Positions 1 to 8,629 are shown, numbered from the stretch's first letter. The stretch is DNA of 40,316 nt from JTS-RE9 sp964649195 (GCA_964649195.1 CAZYPK010000031.1:1-40316); one strand, 5' to 3'. Notes: generated from the sequence alone by a model not told the origin. Program-made: numbers and translations.

Positions 1-16
1 AGCCTTCAGTTGCCTC

Positions 17-68
17 ACCTTGCTTCGTGCGCCTGGGCCGGGGCTTCGCGGACTCAGCCCCAGCCACC
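17..68. repeat. Dispersed REP-like palindrome, family A (copy 1)
   Basis: This 52-base unit differs at only two positions from the unit at 5291-5342. Its core is an imperfect hairpin in which GCCGGGGCT pairs with AGCCCCAGC. Related or inverted copies lie near 5198-5236, 8776-8810, 13540-13572 and 13617-13652. All copies are intergenic. Confidence 0.8.
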
Positions 69-98
69 CCCGCCTGCCCCTGCTCCGGCCACTGATTT

Positions 99-1079
99 TC
101 ACCGGATGCCGCCGGTGTGTTTGTCTCTCGCCACGGCTGCGGCGCCGATGAAGCCTGCGTCGTTGCCCAGTTGTGAAGGCACAAGCTGAGGCATGGGCGA
201 GCCGATGGACCAGTTGAAATGCTCGAACACCTTGCGGACGCGGTCGAACAGCTCTTCGCCGGCCAGGATCATGCCGCCGGCGAAGACGATCATCTGCGGA
301 TCGAAGATGCGGCAGAGGTTGACGCAGGCGATGCCCAGATATTGCGTCACTTCGCTGACGATCTGCTCGGCAAGCGCATCGCCTGCCTTCGCATGAGCGA
401 AGACATCCTTGGCGGAAACCTGCTTGTCGTTGGCGTCGTAAACCGCCTTGAGCGTGGTGGGATGCCCCGCTTCGATGAGCTGCTCGGCGCGGCGGCCGCA
501 GGCGGAGGCGGAGGCGTACTGTTCGAGGCAGCCGGGCGAGCCGGAGGTGTGCCGCGAGCCGGCGGGGTTGACGATGATGTGGCCCGGCTCCGAGCCGTAG
601 CCGTGGGCGCCGCGGACGAGCCTGCCGTTGGTGATGAACCCGCCGCCGACGCCGGTGCCCAGGGTGAGCATGAGCAGATGGCGGATGGAAGGATCGCGGC
701 CCGCGCCGGCCCAGAGTTCGGCGAAGGCGGCGGCGTTGCCGTCGTTTTCCAGCACGGCGGGACGATTGAGTTTTTCAGCGATGCGGTCGCGCAGCGGGAT
801 GTTGCGCCAGCCGGGCATGTTCGGCGCCGCCAGCACAATCCCTTGATCAAAGTTGACCGGCCCTGGCGCGCCGATGCCGACGCAATCGACGACATCAAGA
901 TGAAGATCAGCCTTGGCGACGGCCTCGGTGGCGGCCAGGGCCATGTTGTCGATGACCGCATCGGGGCCTGCTTCCGCGTTGGTGGGCACTGACACCTTCG
1001 CCAGCGCCCGACCGTTCTCGTCGGCCACGCCTGCCTTGATGTTCGTCCCGCCCAGGTCAATCCCGATGTAGTACGCCAT
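99..1079 (-). CDS. ROK-family sugar kinase (glucokinase-like)
   Basis: This 326-residue protein is a full-length ROK kinase, expected to phosphorylate glucose or a related hexose or N-acetylhexosamine with ATP in the cytoplasm. The N-terminal phosphate-binding loop IGIDLGGTNIKAG (residues 5-17) is intact. Asp113 in LENDGNAAAF is the expected catalytic base, GTGVGGG (141-147) is the second ATP-binding motif, and His167 fits the conserved zinc-ligand histidine. The usual ROK zinc motif CxCGxxGCxE is degenerate here: HTSGSPGCLE (about 177-186) keeps only the last cysteine. The ATG at 1079 has AAGG eight bases upstream. The gene reads away from its neighbour and ends near the window edge. The family is certain; the sugar cannot be read from sequence. 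Confidence 0.92.
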   Translation of the reverse strand: MAYYIGIDLGGTNIKAGVADENGRALAKVSVPTNAEAGPDAVIDNMALAATEAVAKADLHLDVVDCVGIGAPGPVNFDQGIVLAAPNMPGWRNIPLRDRIAEKLNRPAVLENDGNAAAFAELWAGAGRDPSIRHLLMLTLGTGVGGGFITNGRLVRGAHGYGSEPGHIIVNPAGSRHTSGSPGCLEQYASASACGRRAEQLIEAGHPTTLKAVYDANDKQVSAKDVFAHAKAGDALAEQIVSEVTQYLGIACVNLCRIFDPQMIVFAGGMILAGEELFDRVRKVFEHFNWSIGSPMPQLVPSQLGNDAGFIGAAAVARDKHTGGIR

Positions 1080-1178
1080 GATGCAACCTTCAAATACCCC
1101 GCGTTCCGCCCCGCCCCGAAGGAAGGGTTCGGGATTGTAGCGAAACGGGAGAAAAACACACGAAGGCGGAATGCGGAA

Positions 1179-1205
1179 GGCACGGGACCTTAAAGGTCCC
1201 GTGCC
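1179..1205. repeat. Perfect palindrome overlapping the peptidase stop codon
   Basis: Two 13-base arms (GGCACGGGACCTT and its complement) surround one central base. The TAA stop of the peptidase lies in the centre at 1190-1192. A sister palindrome that also begins CAGGCACGG lies upstream of the same gene at 2401-2431. Confidence 0.85.
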
Positions 1206-2383
1206 TGGGGCTTGAGCAACGCCGCACGGCTTGCAAACAACTGTTCCAATCTCGGTTTCAACGGCGGGGCGAGCGCGGGATCGTGCAACCGCTCACCGAT
1301 GGCGATCAGCAGCCTGATGAGATTTTCATAATCCTTCAGGCTGATGATTTCATGGTCGATTCGCCGGGTCGTTTCGTTCATGTTGTGGTAGTTGCCCAAA
1401 GGCAGGCAGAGGCAGGTGGCGGTGTGGCCGTAGGTCTGGTAGGCGGAGGCTTCGCAGGTGCCGCCGGGCATGAGCTTGCGTTGCCAGTTGAAGGTGTTGT
1501 CTTCTTTGGCCAGCGCCTGAGCGACCATGCCGATGCGGTAGGTCAGGTCGGGGTCGAACGTGCTGGTGCGATCGCCGACGCGAACGATGGGGCCTGCGCC
1601 GATGGGCGACTCGGCAAAACTTTTGCTGTTTTCCAGGGCGATGACCAGGGCATGGCGAGGCATCGTTTTCGCCTTGCACGCGCCGATGGCGCCGATGAAG
1701 CCGACTTCCTCGCAGCGGGTGAGGAGGAGGCGGACATCAGGGGCAGGGGCAGGAGCAGGGGCAGCGGCGGAGGCGCGGCGAGGACGCCGCGGCTTTGAAT
1801 GAATCGCGTCGAAGGCGGCCAGGGCGGCGGCGACGCCTGCGAGATCGTCGCACGCCGGGGCTTTCACACGATCGCCGCGAATCGTCGTGGCTTTGAGCTG
1901 CCAGGTGAGCACATCGCCAGTCGCGGCATGGTGCGCTTTCGCAAAGCGAACACCAACGGATTTGTCGAGCGTCCTGCCCGGCGTCGGCGGCGTCAGCGCG
2001 GTGATCCTTCCGGAGGTTCCGGGGGTTCCGGGGGCCTCTGATTTTCCGCTTTGTCTTCGCAACGTCACTTTGGCGTTCATGAAATACGCCGCATCAACCC
2101 CGCCGCGAAAATCAGCGACCAGTTCACGATCATTCACAATCTCCTTCACCACGAACGCCGGATGATCCAGATGGGCCGTGAAATAGATCGGCGGCGTCTT
2201 CGCGGCTGCCCCGGCGGTTGCCGATTGAATGACCAGGTTGCCGCAGCGATCGCGCGAGAGGCCGCAATCCTTACGGGCCTTCACCCAGTTTTCGATCCAT
2301 GCGATGACGCGATCTTCACAACCGGCCGCGGTGGGCAGTGAAGTGAGTTCGATGAGCCATTGACGATAAGGCGCGGTGTTCAT
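1190..2383 (-). CDS. M42/M28-like zinc aminopeptidase
   Basis: A cytoplasmic co-catalytic metallopeptidase of about 397 residues, expected to remove N-terminal residues from peptides. The metal-ligand series can be read in order: HLDHP, CDDLAG, CEEVG, ALEN and a late YHNMNE histidine, with GGTCEA before it as in M42 enzymes. A proline/alanine-rich loop (near APAPAPAPD) sits between the second and third motifs and is probably an insertion. The frame continues upstream to 2569, but that stretch is unlike the family and overlaps both a palindrome and the start of the divergent GH35-like gene. The start MNTAPYRQW at 2383 is therefore preferred. The family is clear; the split between M42 and M28 is less so. 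Confidence 0.85.
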   Translation of the reverse strand: MNTAPYRQWLIELTSLPTAAGCEDRVIAWIENWVKARKDCGLSRDRCGNLVIQSATAGAAAKTPPIYFTAHLDHPAFVVKEIVNDRELVADFRGGVDAAYFMNAKVTLRRQSGKSEAPGTPGTSGRITALTPPTPGRTLDKSVGVRFAKAHHAATGDVLTWQLKATTIRGDRVKAPACDDLAGVAAALAAFDAIHSKPRRPRRASAAAPAPAPAPDVRLLLTRCEEVGFIGAIGACKAKTMPRHALVIALENSKSFAESPIGAGPIVRVGDRTSTFDPDLTYRIGMVAQALAKEDNTFNWQRKLMPGGTCEASAYQTYGHTATCLCLPLGNYHNMNETTRRIDHEIISLKDYENLIRLLIAIGERLHDPALAPPLKPRLEQLFASRAALLKPQARDL

Positions 2384-2400
2384 CGCACCATTGAACGCGA

Positions 2401-2431
2401 CAGGCACGGCGACTTCAAGTCGCCGTGCCTG
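2401..2431. repeat. Perfect palindrome upstream of the peptidase gene
   Basis: Two 15-base arms (CAGGCACGGCGACTT and its complement) surround one base. It lies 18 bases from the peptidase start, inside the divergent intergenic region, and resembles the palindrome at 1179-1205. It could act as a hairpin in the 5' leader or simply be a REP element. Confidence 0.85.
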
Positions 2432-2544
2432 GGCGCCGTGCCTGGGCGATCCCTCCCGATTTTTCACACTCCGTTGCACACCGGCGCCGATGCCTTTATG
2501 TTGTCGCTCATATTTTCGTTCACATCCCCGCGTCGGGAGGTCGC

Positions 2545-5157
2545 ATGTCCACCATTGCTTATGATTCACAAAGTCTGATGGTGGATGGCCGCAGGCTCTG
2601 GCTGGTCACCGCCGCGTTCGATTACACCCGCACCCCCCGCCTCCTCTGGCGCCATCGGCTTCACCGCCTCCGGTCGCAGGGGTTCAACGCCGTCGCCATC
2701 GCCATCCCCTGGCGCCTTCACGAACCGCGCCAGCACCGCTTCGACTTCACCGGCCAGCGCGACCTGCGACATCTTCTTCAAACCGTCCGCGACCTGGGGC
2801 TTTACGCCATCCTCAAGCCCGGCCCCTACGTCGGCGCCGCCTTCGAGGCCGGCGGCCTGCCCGCATGGCTCCGCGCCCTGCCCGACATCAGGCTCCGCGA
2901 AAGCAGCCGGCCCTACCTCGACGCCTGCGCCCGCTGGCTTGCCGCCTTCATGGAACAGGTGCGCGACCTTCAGGTTGCCAACGAACGCTCCGCCCTCATC
3001 CCCCACACCGGCCCGGTGCTGCTGATTCAGGTCGAGCACGACTGGCGATGCCAGAACGATGGGCAAGCCGCCGGCCATCTCCGCGAACTGACCCGCTACC
3101 TCCGCGAAGGGGGATGCCAGGTGCCGCTCATCGAGGCGAACAACGGCTGGCAGACGATCGAATCGACCTTCTCCACCTGGCGCGGCAGCGACGACCTCGC
3201 CTCCACCATGAGACAGTTCCGCGCCGTTCAGCTCATGCCGCCGGCCCAGCACTTTCCGCTGCTGGTCGGCGAAGTGAAAGTCCAGGCCGACGAAAAGCAC
3301 GCCGCCGCCGATGGTGTCGCCGTCGCCCAGGCGCTGGCGGTGGGTGCCCAGGTCGAATTGGACATCGCATCCTCCGAAGACCCGCTCCAACAGCCTCCGG
3401 TTCTGCCCGGATGCGTTCGTCAACTCATCACTTTTTCGCAGCAGTTTTCCCAGCTTTTCGCCCACCTCCATGCCGACCGTCACCACGTCGCCATCGCTCC
3501 GCAAGGCGATGACCACGAACTGACCCTGCTTCATCAGCATGGCACGCAAGGCGATGTGGTCTTCCTCATCAGAAGCGAGCGGGACAAGTCGCGCACCGCC
3601 GATCTGCTCCTGCCCGATGGCCGGTCGATGCGCGTGGAGATGGGGGAGGATCGCGTGGCGTGGGCGGCCTTCAACGTCAACCTCGCAGGCGTCGCCACGC
3701 TCGACCACACCAACCTGCGCCCGCTGGCGTTCATCGACAACAGGCTGCTCGTGCTCACCGGACCGGCCGGCGGCGCGGGCACGCTTTCCATCGATGGCGC
3801 ACCGATCGATGTCACCGTGCCGCGCGGCAACGTGCCCACGGTGGTGCGGACCGATGCCCTGACCGTGGCCATCCTCAGCGCCCGGCAGGCCGATGGATGC
3901 GCGATCGTTGCAAACGGTTTGCACCTGGGCGTCGCCGGTGTGGATGAAAATGATCAGCCGCTGCCGCACCGCGCCTTCAAGCAGGCGGCGCTGCTGCACA
4001 GCGACGGCAGGATGAGCAAAATCACCCCGAAAACCGCGGCAAAATCACCCGCGCCGCCCAGGCTTGGCCCCTGGACCACCGCCGACGCCGCCGCGCTGAT
4101 CGACGGCAACAGCGAAGCCTACCGCGAGGTCGCGCCAGGCAGCGGCCTCAGCGCGCTGGCACCCGGCGATCGCATGGGCTTTTATCGCATCAACCTGCCC
4201 GCTTCCCGTTTGGGTTCCAACCTGCTCGCCCCGCACTGGGCCGATCGCGCGCTGCTCTTCCATCAAGGCAGGCTGATCGCGCAACTGCCCGCCAAAGGCA
4301 ACGCGACGATGAGCGAACCGTTCACCCTCAAGGCCGCGTCGCAGCTCACGCTGCTTGCCTCGCATGATGGTCACGCCCGCGACGGCTGGCGGCTCGATGA
4401 GTGCAAGGGGCTTGCCGGCCATCTCTATCAGGTGAAGCCGATCAAGCTCGCCAGGGCCGGTCGAACGGAGATGCGGCTGCCCGATGCGACCGCGTGGCGA
4501 TCGTTCCTGTGCGATGTCTCCCATCACGTGCGCCCGACGGTGACCGCCTGGTCGTGGACCCTCAAACCCGCAGGCAGGCATGGCATCATCATCACCATCG
4601 ATGATCTGCCTTGCCGCGTGCTGGTGCTGGCCAACGGCTCCGTCGTGGGCGGCTACGATCCGATCGAGTCGGATGGCCGCGTCACCATCACGCTCCACCA
4701 CGGCCGGCAGATCACCGGCGGCCGCAACCGCATCGACCTCGTGCCGATGGAAAACGATGACCGCCTGGCGAAGCTGGACCCGCGCAAGTTCGTTCGCTGT
4801 TACGACGCCATCGCCAACCTCACCGCCAAGGCTGCGTGGAGTTTCGCCCCGCTGACCTTGCCCGATGATGGCCAGTTCACACCGATCAAACGCAACGCCG
4901 CGCGAGGACTGCCCGCATGGTTCCGCACCGCGTTTGCCACACCATCGGCCGCGATCCCGCTTCATGCGGAACTCTCAGGCCTGAGCAACGCCCAGGCCTG
5001 GCTCAACGGCCACCCGCTGGGCGGGGTGACTTCGGAAGCGCCGCTCCACCTGCCCCACGAATGGCTGTCGCAGGATGCAAAAAAGCCCAACACCCTGACG
5101 ATTTTCGACGAACGCGGCTGCCAACCCCGCTCGTGCCGACTGCGCTTTGAAGCCTGA
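2545..5157 (+). CDS. GH35-like (beta-galactosidase family) protein, active site altered
   Basis: An 870-residue protein starting at MSTIAYDSQSLMVDGRRLWL, where GGGAGG sits just ahead of the ATG at 2545. The frame is open from 2425, but that extension is repeat-derived. The first 330 residues follow the GH35 TIM barrel: LWRHRLHRLRSQGFNAV, PWRLHEP, FDFTGQRDL, ILKPGPYV and GGLPAWL. At the acid/base site GH35 enzymes normally have QVENEYG; here it reads QVEHDW, so the catalytic Glu is Asp. The nucleophile region reads LLVGEVKVQ, keeping a Glu but lacking the usual aromatic WxGW context. The C-terminal half fits GH35 beta-sandwich domains. There is no clear signal peptide. It may be a weak, altered or inactive glycosidase. 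The fold call is strong; activity is doubtful. Confidence 0.8.
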   Translation: MSTIAYDSQSLMVDGRRLWLVTAAFDYTRTPRLLWRHRLHRLRSQGFNAVAIAIPWRLHEPRQHRFDFTGQRDLRHLLQTVRDLGLYAILKPGPYVGAAFEAGGLPAWLRALPDIRLRESSRPYLDACARWLAAFMEQVRDLQVANERSALIPHTGPVLLIQVEHDWRCQNDGQAAGHLRELTRYLREGGCQVPLIEANNGWQTIESTFSTWRGSDDLASTMRQFRAVQLMPPAQHFPLLVGEVKVQADEKHAAADGVAVAQALAVGAQVELDIASSEDPLQQPPVLPGCVRQLITFSQQFSQLFAHLHADRHHVAIAPQGDDHELTLLHQHGTQGDVVFLIRSERDKSRTADLLLPDGRSMRVEMGEDRVAWAAFNVNLAGVATLDHTNLRPLAFIDNRLLVLTGPAGGAGTLSIDGAPIDVTVPRGNVPTVVRTDALTVAILSARQADGCAIVANGLHLGVAGVDENDQPLPHRAFKQAALLHSDGRMSKITPKTAAKSPAPPRLGPWTTADAAALIDGNSEAYREVAPGSGLSALAPGDRMGFYRINLPASRLGSNLLAPHWADRALLFHQGRLIAQLPAKGNATMSEPFTLKAASQLTLLASHDGHARDGWRLDECKGLAGHLYQVKPIKLARAGRTEMRLPDATAWRSFLCDVSHHVRPTVTAWSWTLKPAGRHGIIITIDDLPCRVLVLANGSVVGGYDPIESDGRVTITLHHGRQITGGRNRIDLVPMENDDRLAKLDPRKFVRCYDAIANLTAKAAWSFAPLTLPDDGQFTPIKRNAARGLPAWFRTAFATPSAAIPLHAELSGLSNAQAWLNGHPLGGVTSEAPLHLPHEWLSQDAKKPNTLTIFDERGCQPRSCRLRFEA

Positions 5158-5457
5158 GAACTTATTCCGGGTGATGGTTGGGGCTGAAGCTTATTCCGGG
5201 TGGCTGGGGCTGAAGGCTTTGCGCAAGCCCCGGCCCGGCGACCTTCAGCATTCAGCATTCAGCATTCAGTCTTCAACATTCAGTCGCGCCACCTTGCTTC
5301 GTGCGTCTGAGCCGGGGCTTCGCGGACTCAGCCCCAGCCACCCGGCTCTTCCTGCTCTCCCGGCTCCCACGGCTCCCACGGCTCTTCCTGCTCTTCCGGC
5401 TCTTCCGGCTCTTCCGGCTCACCCGGCTCACCACTCCCACCCCACGAAAGCAAAATC
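5158..5457. repeat. Repeat-filled 300-base intergenic region
   Basis: No gene is supported here. The stretch holds an inverted family A repeat (5198-5236), a short heptamer array of CATTCAG units (about 5248-5283), a second family A copy (5291-5342) and a nine-base tandem array (5344-5433). The moaB start follows directly, without a strong Shine-Dalgarno sequence. Confidence 0.8.
5344..5433. repeat. Nine-base tandem array, about 10 units of GGCTCTTCC type
   Basis: Units of GGCTCTTCC with variants TGCTCTCCC, GGCTCCCAC and GGCTCACCC run head to tail. The unit is related to the array at 13656-13808. Every frame through it encodes low-complexity peptide, so apparent reading frames here are not genes. 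Confidence 0.85.
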
Positions 5458-5964
5458 ATGGCCACCGACGAACATCGCCAGCTTGCCAAAGATCGCAAGG
5501 CCCGATGTGCCGTGCTGACCATCAGCGACACGCGCACGAAAGAAACCGACCAGGGCGGGCGCACCATCATCGATGCCCTTGAAGCCGCCGGGCACACCGT
5601 GCAGGCCCGCGCCATCGTGAAGGATGAAGCCGTGCAGATCGACGCCCGACTTCGCGCCTGGCTCGCCGATGATCCGCTCGACCTCATCTGCACCACCGGC
5701 GGCACGGGCATCGCCAGCCGGGACACGACCATCGAAGTCGTCGAACGTCTGCTCACCAAAAAGCTCGACGGCTTCGGCGAAATCTTCCGCATGCTCAGCT
5801 ACGAACAGGTCGGCGCCGCGGCGATGCTCAGCCGCGCCATCGGCGGGCTCAGCGGCGAGACGCTTCTCTTCGCCATGCCCGGTTCCGTCAACGCCGTCGC
5901 CCTCGCCATGACCAAACTGATCATCCCCGAACTCCCCCACCTGATCTGGGAACGCTCGCGATAG
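5458..5964 (+). CDS. moaB: MoaB/MogA-family molybdopterin biosynthesis protein
   Basis: A complete 168-residue member of the MoaB/Mog family, which binds molybdopterin and, in MogA, adenylates it before molybdenum insertion. AVLTISDTRTKETDQGG is the family start, with the conserved SDTR. CTTGGTGIASRDTT is the molybdopterin-binding TGGTG signature, and AMPGSVNAV is the C-terminal motif. Length and motif order match MoaB more than longer fused forms. The gene stands alone between repeats and converges on bioF. A molybdopterin oxidoreductase lies at 14.3 kb but is not linked. MoaB and MogA cannot be separated with certainty by eye. Confidence 0.9.
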   Translation: MATDEHRQLAKDRKARCAVLTISDTRTKETDQGGRTIIDALEAAGHTVQARAIVKDEAVQIDARLRAWLADDPLDLICTTGGTGIASRDTTIEVVERLLTKKLDGFGEIFRMLSYEQVGAAAMLSRAIGGLSGETLLFAMPGSVNAVALAMTKLIIPELPHLIWERSR

Positions 5965-5977
5965 CACGCTCTCAACC

Positions 5978-6146
5978 GAGCCGCGACTCAACGAGTCGCG
6001 GACGTAAACAGCCTGAAGGGGTGATCGAACGTGCCTGTTGCGCACAGCCTCGATCGGCGCCCGGTCGTTTTCGCGTCCCGTGATCCGCTGCGCGATGGTC
6101 ACGCCATTCTTGTCGCTCACGTCCGCGACGTGTTACGTCGCGGCTC
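5978..6146. repeat. Inverted pair of hairpins between convergent genes
   Basis: Two 28-base arms (5978-6005 and 6119-6146) are inverted copies with a few mismatches, and each arm folds on itself (CCGCGACTC/GAGTCGCGG and CCGCGACGT/ACGTCGCGG). The left arm shares a 24-base core with the hairpin at 10558-10590. It sits between moaB and bioF, where a bidirectional terminator would be expected, but neither side has a clear T tract. Confidence 0.75.
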
Positions 6147-6166
6147 ATTCTTATCCCAAACTCAGG

Positions 6167-7423
6167 CTATAGGTGAATGTCTTCCAGCGCCTTCTTGAGT
6201 TGCCCGACATGTTCCCGCGTCATGTCCGCGCGCAGGCTCAGCCGGACCCGCGCACTGCCGGGAGCAACCGTGGGCGGGCGGATCGCCGGTGCGTGAATGC
6301 CTTGCGATTCAAGATGTCTTGCAAGCGCGAGCGCGGATTCGGCGGAGCCGGTGATGATCGGAACGATCGGCGAGATGAAATCGCTTGTCGCATGGTCGCC
6401 GCCGATCCCGCGTTTCCGCCGCCAATGATCAACGATGCCGCGAACCTCGGCGGCCAGTTGCAGCACCCGCTCCCTTCGCCACGGCTCATCGCGGATGACA
6501 TCGAGCGCCGCACCCATCGTCGCCACCTGGGCCGCAGGCGCCGCGGTGGTGTAGATGAAGGAGCGGGCATGGTTGATGAGGCTGTCGATGACGACCTGCT
6601 TCGCGGTGATGACGCCGCCCAGTCCGCCCAGCGCCTTGCCTGCGGTGGAGATGACGACATCCACGCGCTCGCTGACGCCCATCGCTTCACACAGCCCGGC
6701 CCCGGATGCGCCGTACAGCCCGGTCCCGTGGGCTTCATCGACGATGAGAATCGCCTCGTGTTTCGCCGCGAGATCGCACAGTCCCGGAAGGTCCGCTCCA
6801 TCGCCATCCATCGAGAAGATGGAATCGGTGACGATGAACTTTCGCCTGCCGCGTTGCGGGGAGGGGTTGTCGCTTTTCGTTTCGACTTTGTGTTCATCGC
6901 CATCAGGACGGGCGAGCAGCCTTTCGAGTTTGTGGAGATTCAGGTGGGGATAGACGCGCACGACACCGCCGCTGAACCGTGCCGCATCGATGAGGCTGGC
7001 GTGCGAGAGTTTGTCGATGCAGATCAGGTCGCCGGGGCGCGCCAGCGTGGACAGCGCCGAAAGATTGGCCATGTATCCCGTCGGGCAGATGAGCGCGGCC
7101 TGGGCGTGCTTGAACCTTGCGAAGCGGGCCTCGACCTCCGCATGAATCTTCAGATGCCCCGTGACCAGCCGGCTGGCCCCGCTGCCGACGCCCCACTGCC
7201 GCGTGGCCGCGATGGCGGCCGCCTTGAGGCGGGGATGATCGGCCAGGGCGAGGTAATCGTTGCTCGCAAAGTTGAGCAGCACCCGGCCACCACGCTCCAC
7301 AAGGACGGAAGCGGACGACAAGCCCCGACCGACAGCGGCAAGACGCCGCCTCAGATGCTCCGCATCGAGCCGGTTCAGATCATCGTGCAGTTCATCAACC
7401 CATCGCGGCATGACGGGCATCAT
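6167..7423 (-). CDS. bioF: 8-amino-7-oxononanoate synthase / alpha-oxoamine synthase
   Basis: A PLP-dependent alpha-oxoamine synthase of about 418 residues, most like BioF, which joins pimeloyl-ACP or -CoA to alanine in biotin synthesis. Visible motifs: NFASNDYLALADHP, GSGASRLVTG, DEAHGTGLYG, and ISTAGKALGG with the PLP lysine (about residue 263). SFIYTTAAPAA is typical of BioF. A short charged insertion near DGDEHKVETKSDNPSPQRGRRK lies before FIVTDSIFSMDGD. The start is uncertain: ATG codons at 7423, 7420 and 7411 all fit, and longer N-terminal sequence is not family-like. No other biotin gene is in the window, so a 2-amino-3-ketobutyrate-CoA ligase role is the alternative. It lies close downstream of two secreted-protein genes on the same strand. 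Confidence 0.85.
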   Translation of the reverse strand: MMPVMPRWVDELHDDLNRLDAEHLRRRLAAVGRGLSSASVLVERGGRVLLNFASNDYLALADHPRLKAAAIAATRQWGVGSGASRLVTGHLKIHAEVEARFARFKHAQAALICPTGYMANLSALSTLARPGDLICIDKLSHASLIDAARFSGGVVRVYPHLNLHKLERLLARPDGDEHKVETKSDNPSPQRGRRKFIVTDSIFSMDGDGADLPGLCDLAAKHEAILIVDEAHGTGLYGASGAGLCEAMGVSERVDVVISTAGKALGGLGGVITAKQVVIDSLINHARSFIYTTAAPAAQVATMGAALDVIRDEPWRRERVLQLAAEVRGIVDHWRRKRGIGGDHATSDFISPIVPIITGSAESALALARHLESQGIHAPAIRPPTVAPGSARVRLSLRADMTREHVGQLKKALEDIHL

Positions 7424-7477
7424 ATGGAATGAACCCGGCGGATGGGGCTGAGCAAATCCACCGGCCACTTGTCGGTT

Positions 7478-8062
7478 TTACTTGCCGCTTTTCGGGGTTT
7501 CCGTCACTATTGGACCATCCGTCTCTTGCGAATCCTCCACAATCTTGACGTCGAGCGGTTTCGTCTTCAGAACGATGCCGTCTTTGTGGGTCAACCAGCC
7601 GCTCCATGACACGACAACCTGATATGAACCGGGGATTGACAGGTCGTAATACCGTGAGATGTTTGCAACAATACGAACCTGCTGGCCTTTCTTAATATGA
7701 ATGGGCCGAGAGAATCTCGGATCACTTGCAGGGATCAGGTGCGCCTTTCCAAGCGATGTCATCTCTGCCGGCTCGTTGTTTTTAGTGATCAACAGGCCAA
7801 ACCCCAATCCCTGCGGAGACACCGGAAAAAAATATATGGGACTCTCACGATCGTTGCGGATCGTGATCGTCATATAATTCGCCGCGCCGGAAACCAACGT
7901 CTCCCCGCACTCGACCGAGAGAGTGACGCCTTTGTCTGTGATGGATGTCGATTTCATTTTTTTCGCATGACCTTCGTCGGCGAATGCGGAAAAACGCATG
8001 TTTCCCTGCATGAGCAGCATGGACAGCAGTGTCGACGCCAAGATGGTCGCTCGTTGATGCAT
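7478..8062 (-). CDS. Secreted protein of unknown function, Ig-like beta-sandwich
   Basis: A 194-residue protein with an N-terminal hydrophobic stretch (about residues 6-28) and likely cleavage near FADEG, so probably exported. The mature part reads like one immunoglobulin-type beta sandwich: alternating strands such as VTLSVECGETLVSGAANYMTITI, YFFPVSPQGLGFGLLI and GSYQVVVSWSGW. No catalytic motif is visible. The ATG at 8062 is preceded by GGGAG. It lies 20 bases after the lipoprotein gene and about 55 bases before bioF, so the three may be co-transcribed. Its base composition is visibly more AT-rich than the neighbours, which could mean transfer from elsewhere. Function unknown. Confidence 0.7.
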   Translation of the reverse strand: MHQRATILASTLLSMLLMQGNMRFSAFADEGHAKKMKSTSITDKGVTLSVECGETLVSGAANYMTITIRNDRESPIYFFPVSPQGLGFGLLITKNNEPAEMTSLGKAHLIPASDPRFSRPIHIKKGQQVRIVANISRYYDLSIPGSYQVVVSWSGWLTHKDGIVLKTKPLDVKIVEDSQETDGPIVTETPKSGK

Positions 8063-8082
8063 GATTATATTCTCCCAATTTA

Positions 8083-8598
8083 CTACTCACTTGCCCGACG
8101 ACCCGTTACATCCTCGAGTTTCAGATCGGCCAGGTCCGTCAGGAGCGTTTCGAGGGCCGGACGGGTCGGAGCGGAAGCCCATGCATGAATGAACGCCGGT
8201 ACGTGGCCGGGACTATGACGATACGACATGAGTGACTGAGCGTGATGGAAGGTCACGCCATTGTTTTCGACCGGTGAGATGGACCACTCGGCTGCAAGCG
8301 GGCCGAACCGGGCTTTCCGTACGGTCGCGTTCTGTTTCTCTCGAAAACCTGGATGAAAGCCGACATAGAAACCCACTTGGCCTCCCGCTTCATCCCCGAT
8401 GGAATGAAACGTATAGAAGTCAGGTCCATCCGCGAACTTCCACGAATGGCCCTCCGGCAATCCGCCGATGGGTTGCACTTCCGGGAGCGTTGGGATGATG
8501 GGGGATTCATCGTCCGCGTCGTGTGAAGGATGAGCTTCGCCGCAGCCGGCAAGCGTCAGCAGAACAAGTGTATAGAGCAAGAACGTCTGGTGCCGCAT
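8083..8598 (-). CDS. Putative lipoprotein of unknown function
   Basis: This 171-residue protein has a type II signal peptide with lipobox LAGC (cysteine about residue 19), so it should be a membrane-anchored lipoprotein. The mature part contains alternating polar and aromatic segments (WKFADGPDFYTFHSIGDE, VGFYVGFHPGF, WSISPVENNGVTFHHAQSLMSY), suggesting a beta-rich globular domain. I do not recognise the family. The start has AGAGG seven to ten bases upstream. It probably begins a transcription unit with the Ig-like secreted protein immediately downstream, so the two may work together at the cell surface. Confidence 0.65.
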   Translation of the reverse strand: MRHQTFLLYTLVLLTLAGCGEAHPSHDADDESPIIPTLPEVQPIGGLPEGHSWKFADGPDFYTFHSIGDEAGGQVGFYVGFHPGFREKQNATVRKARFGPLAAEWSISPVENNGVTFHHAQSLMSYRHSPGHVPAFIHAWASAPTRPALETLLTDLADLKLEDVTGRRASE

Positions 8599-8629
8599 GG
8601 TGCCTCTAACGACTGCCGCTCAGGGGCGG

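Noticed and set aside
5428..6120. Minus-strand frame of 230 codons opposite moaB
   Set aside because: It covers moaB in antisense and crosses repeats; moaB has clear family motifs.
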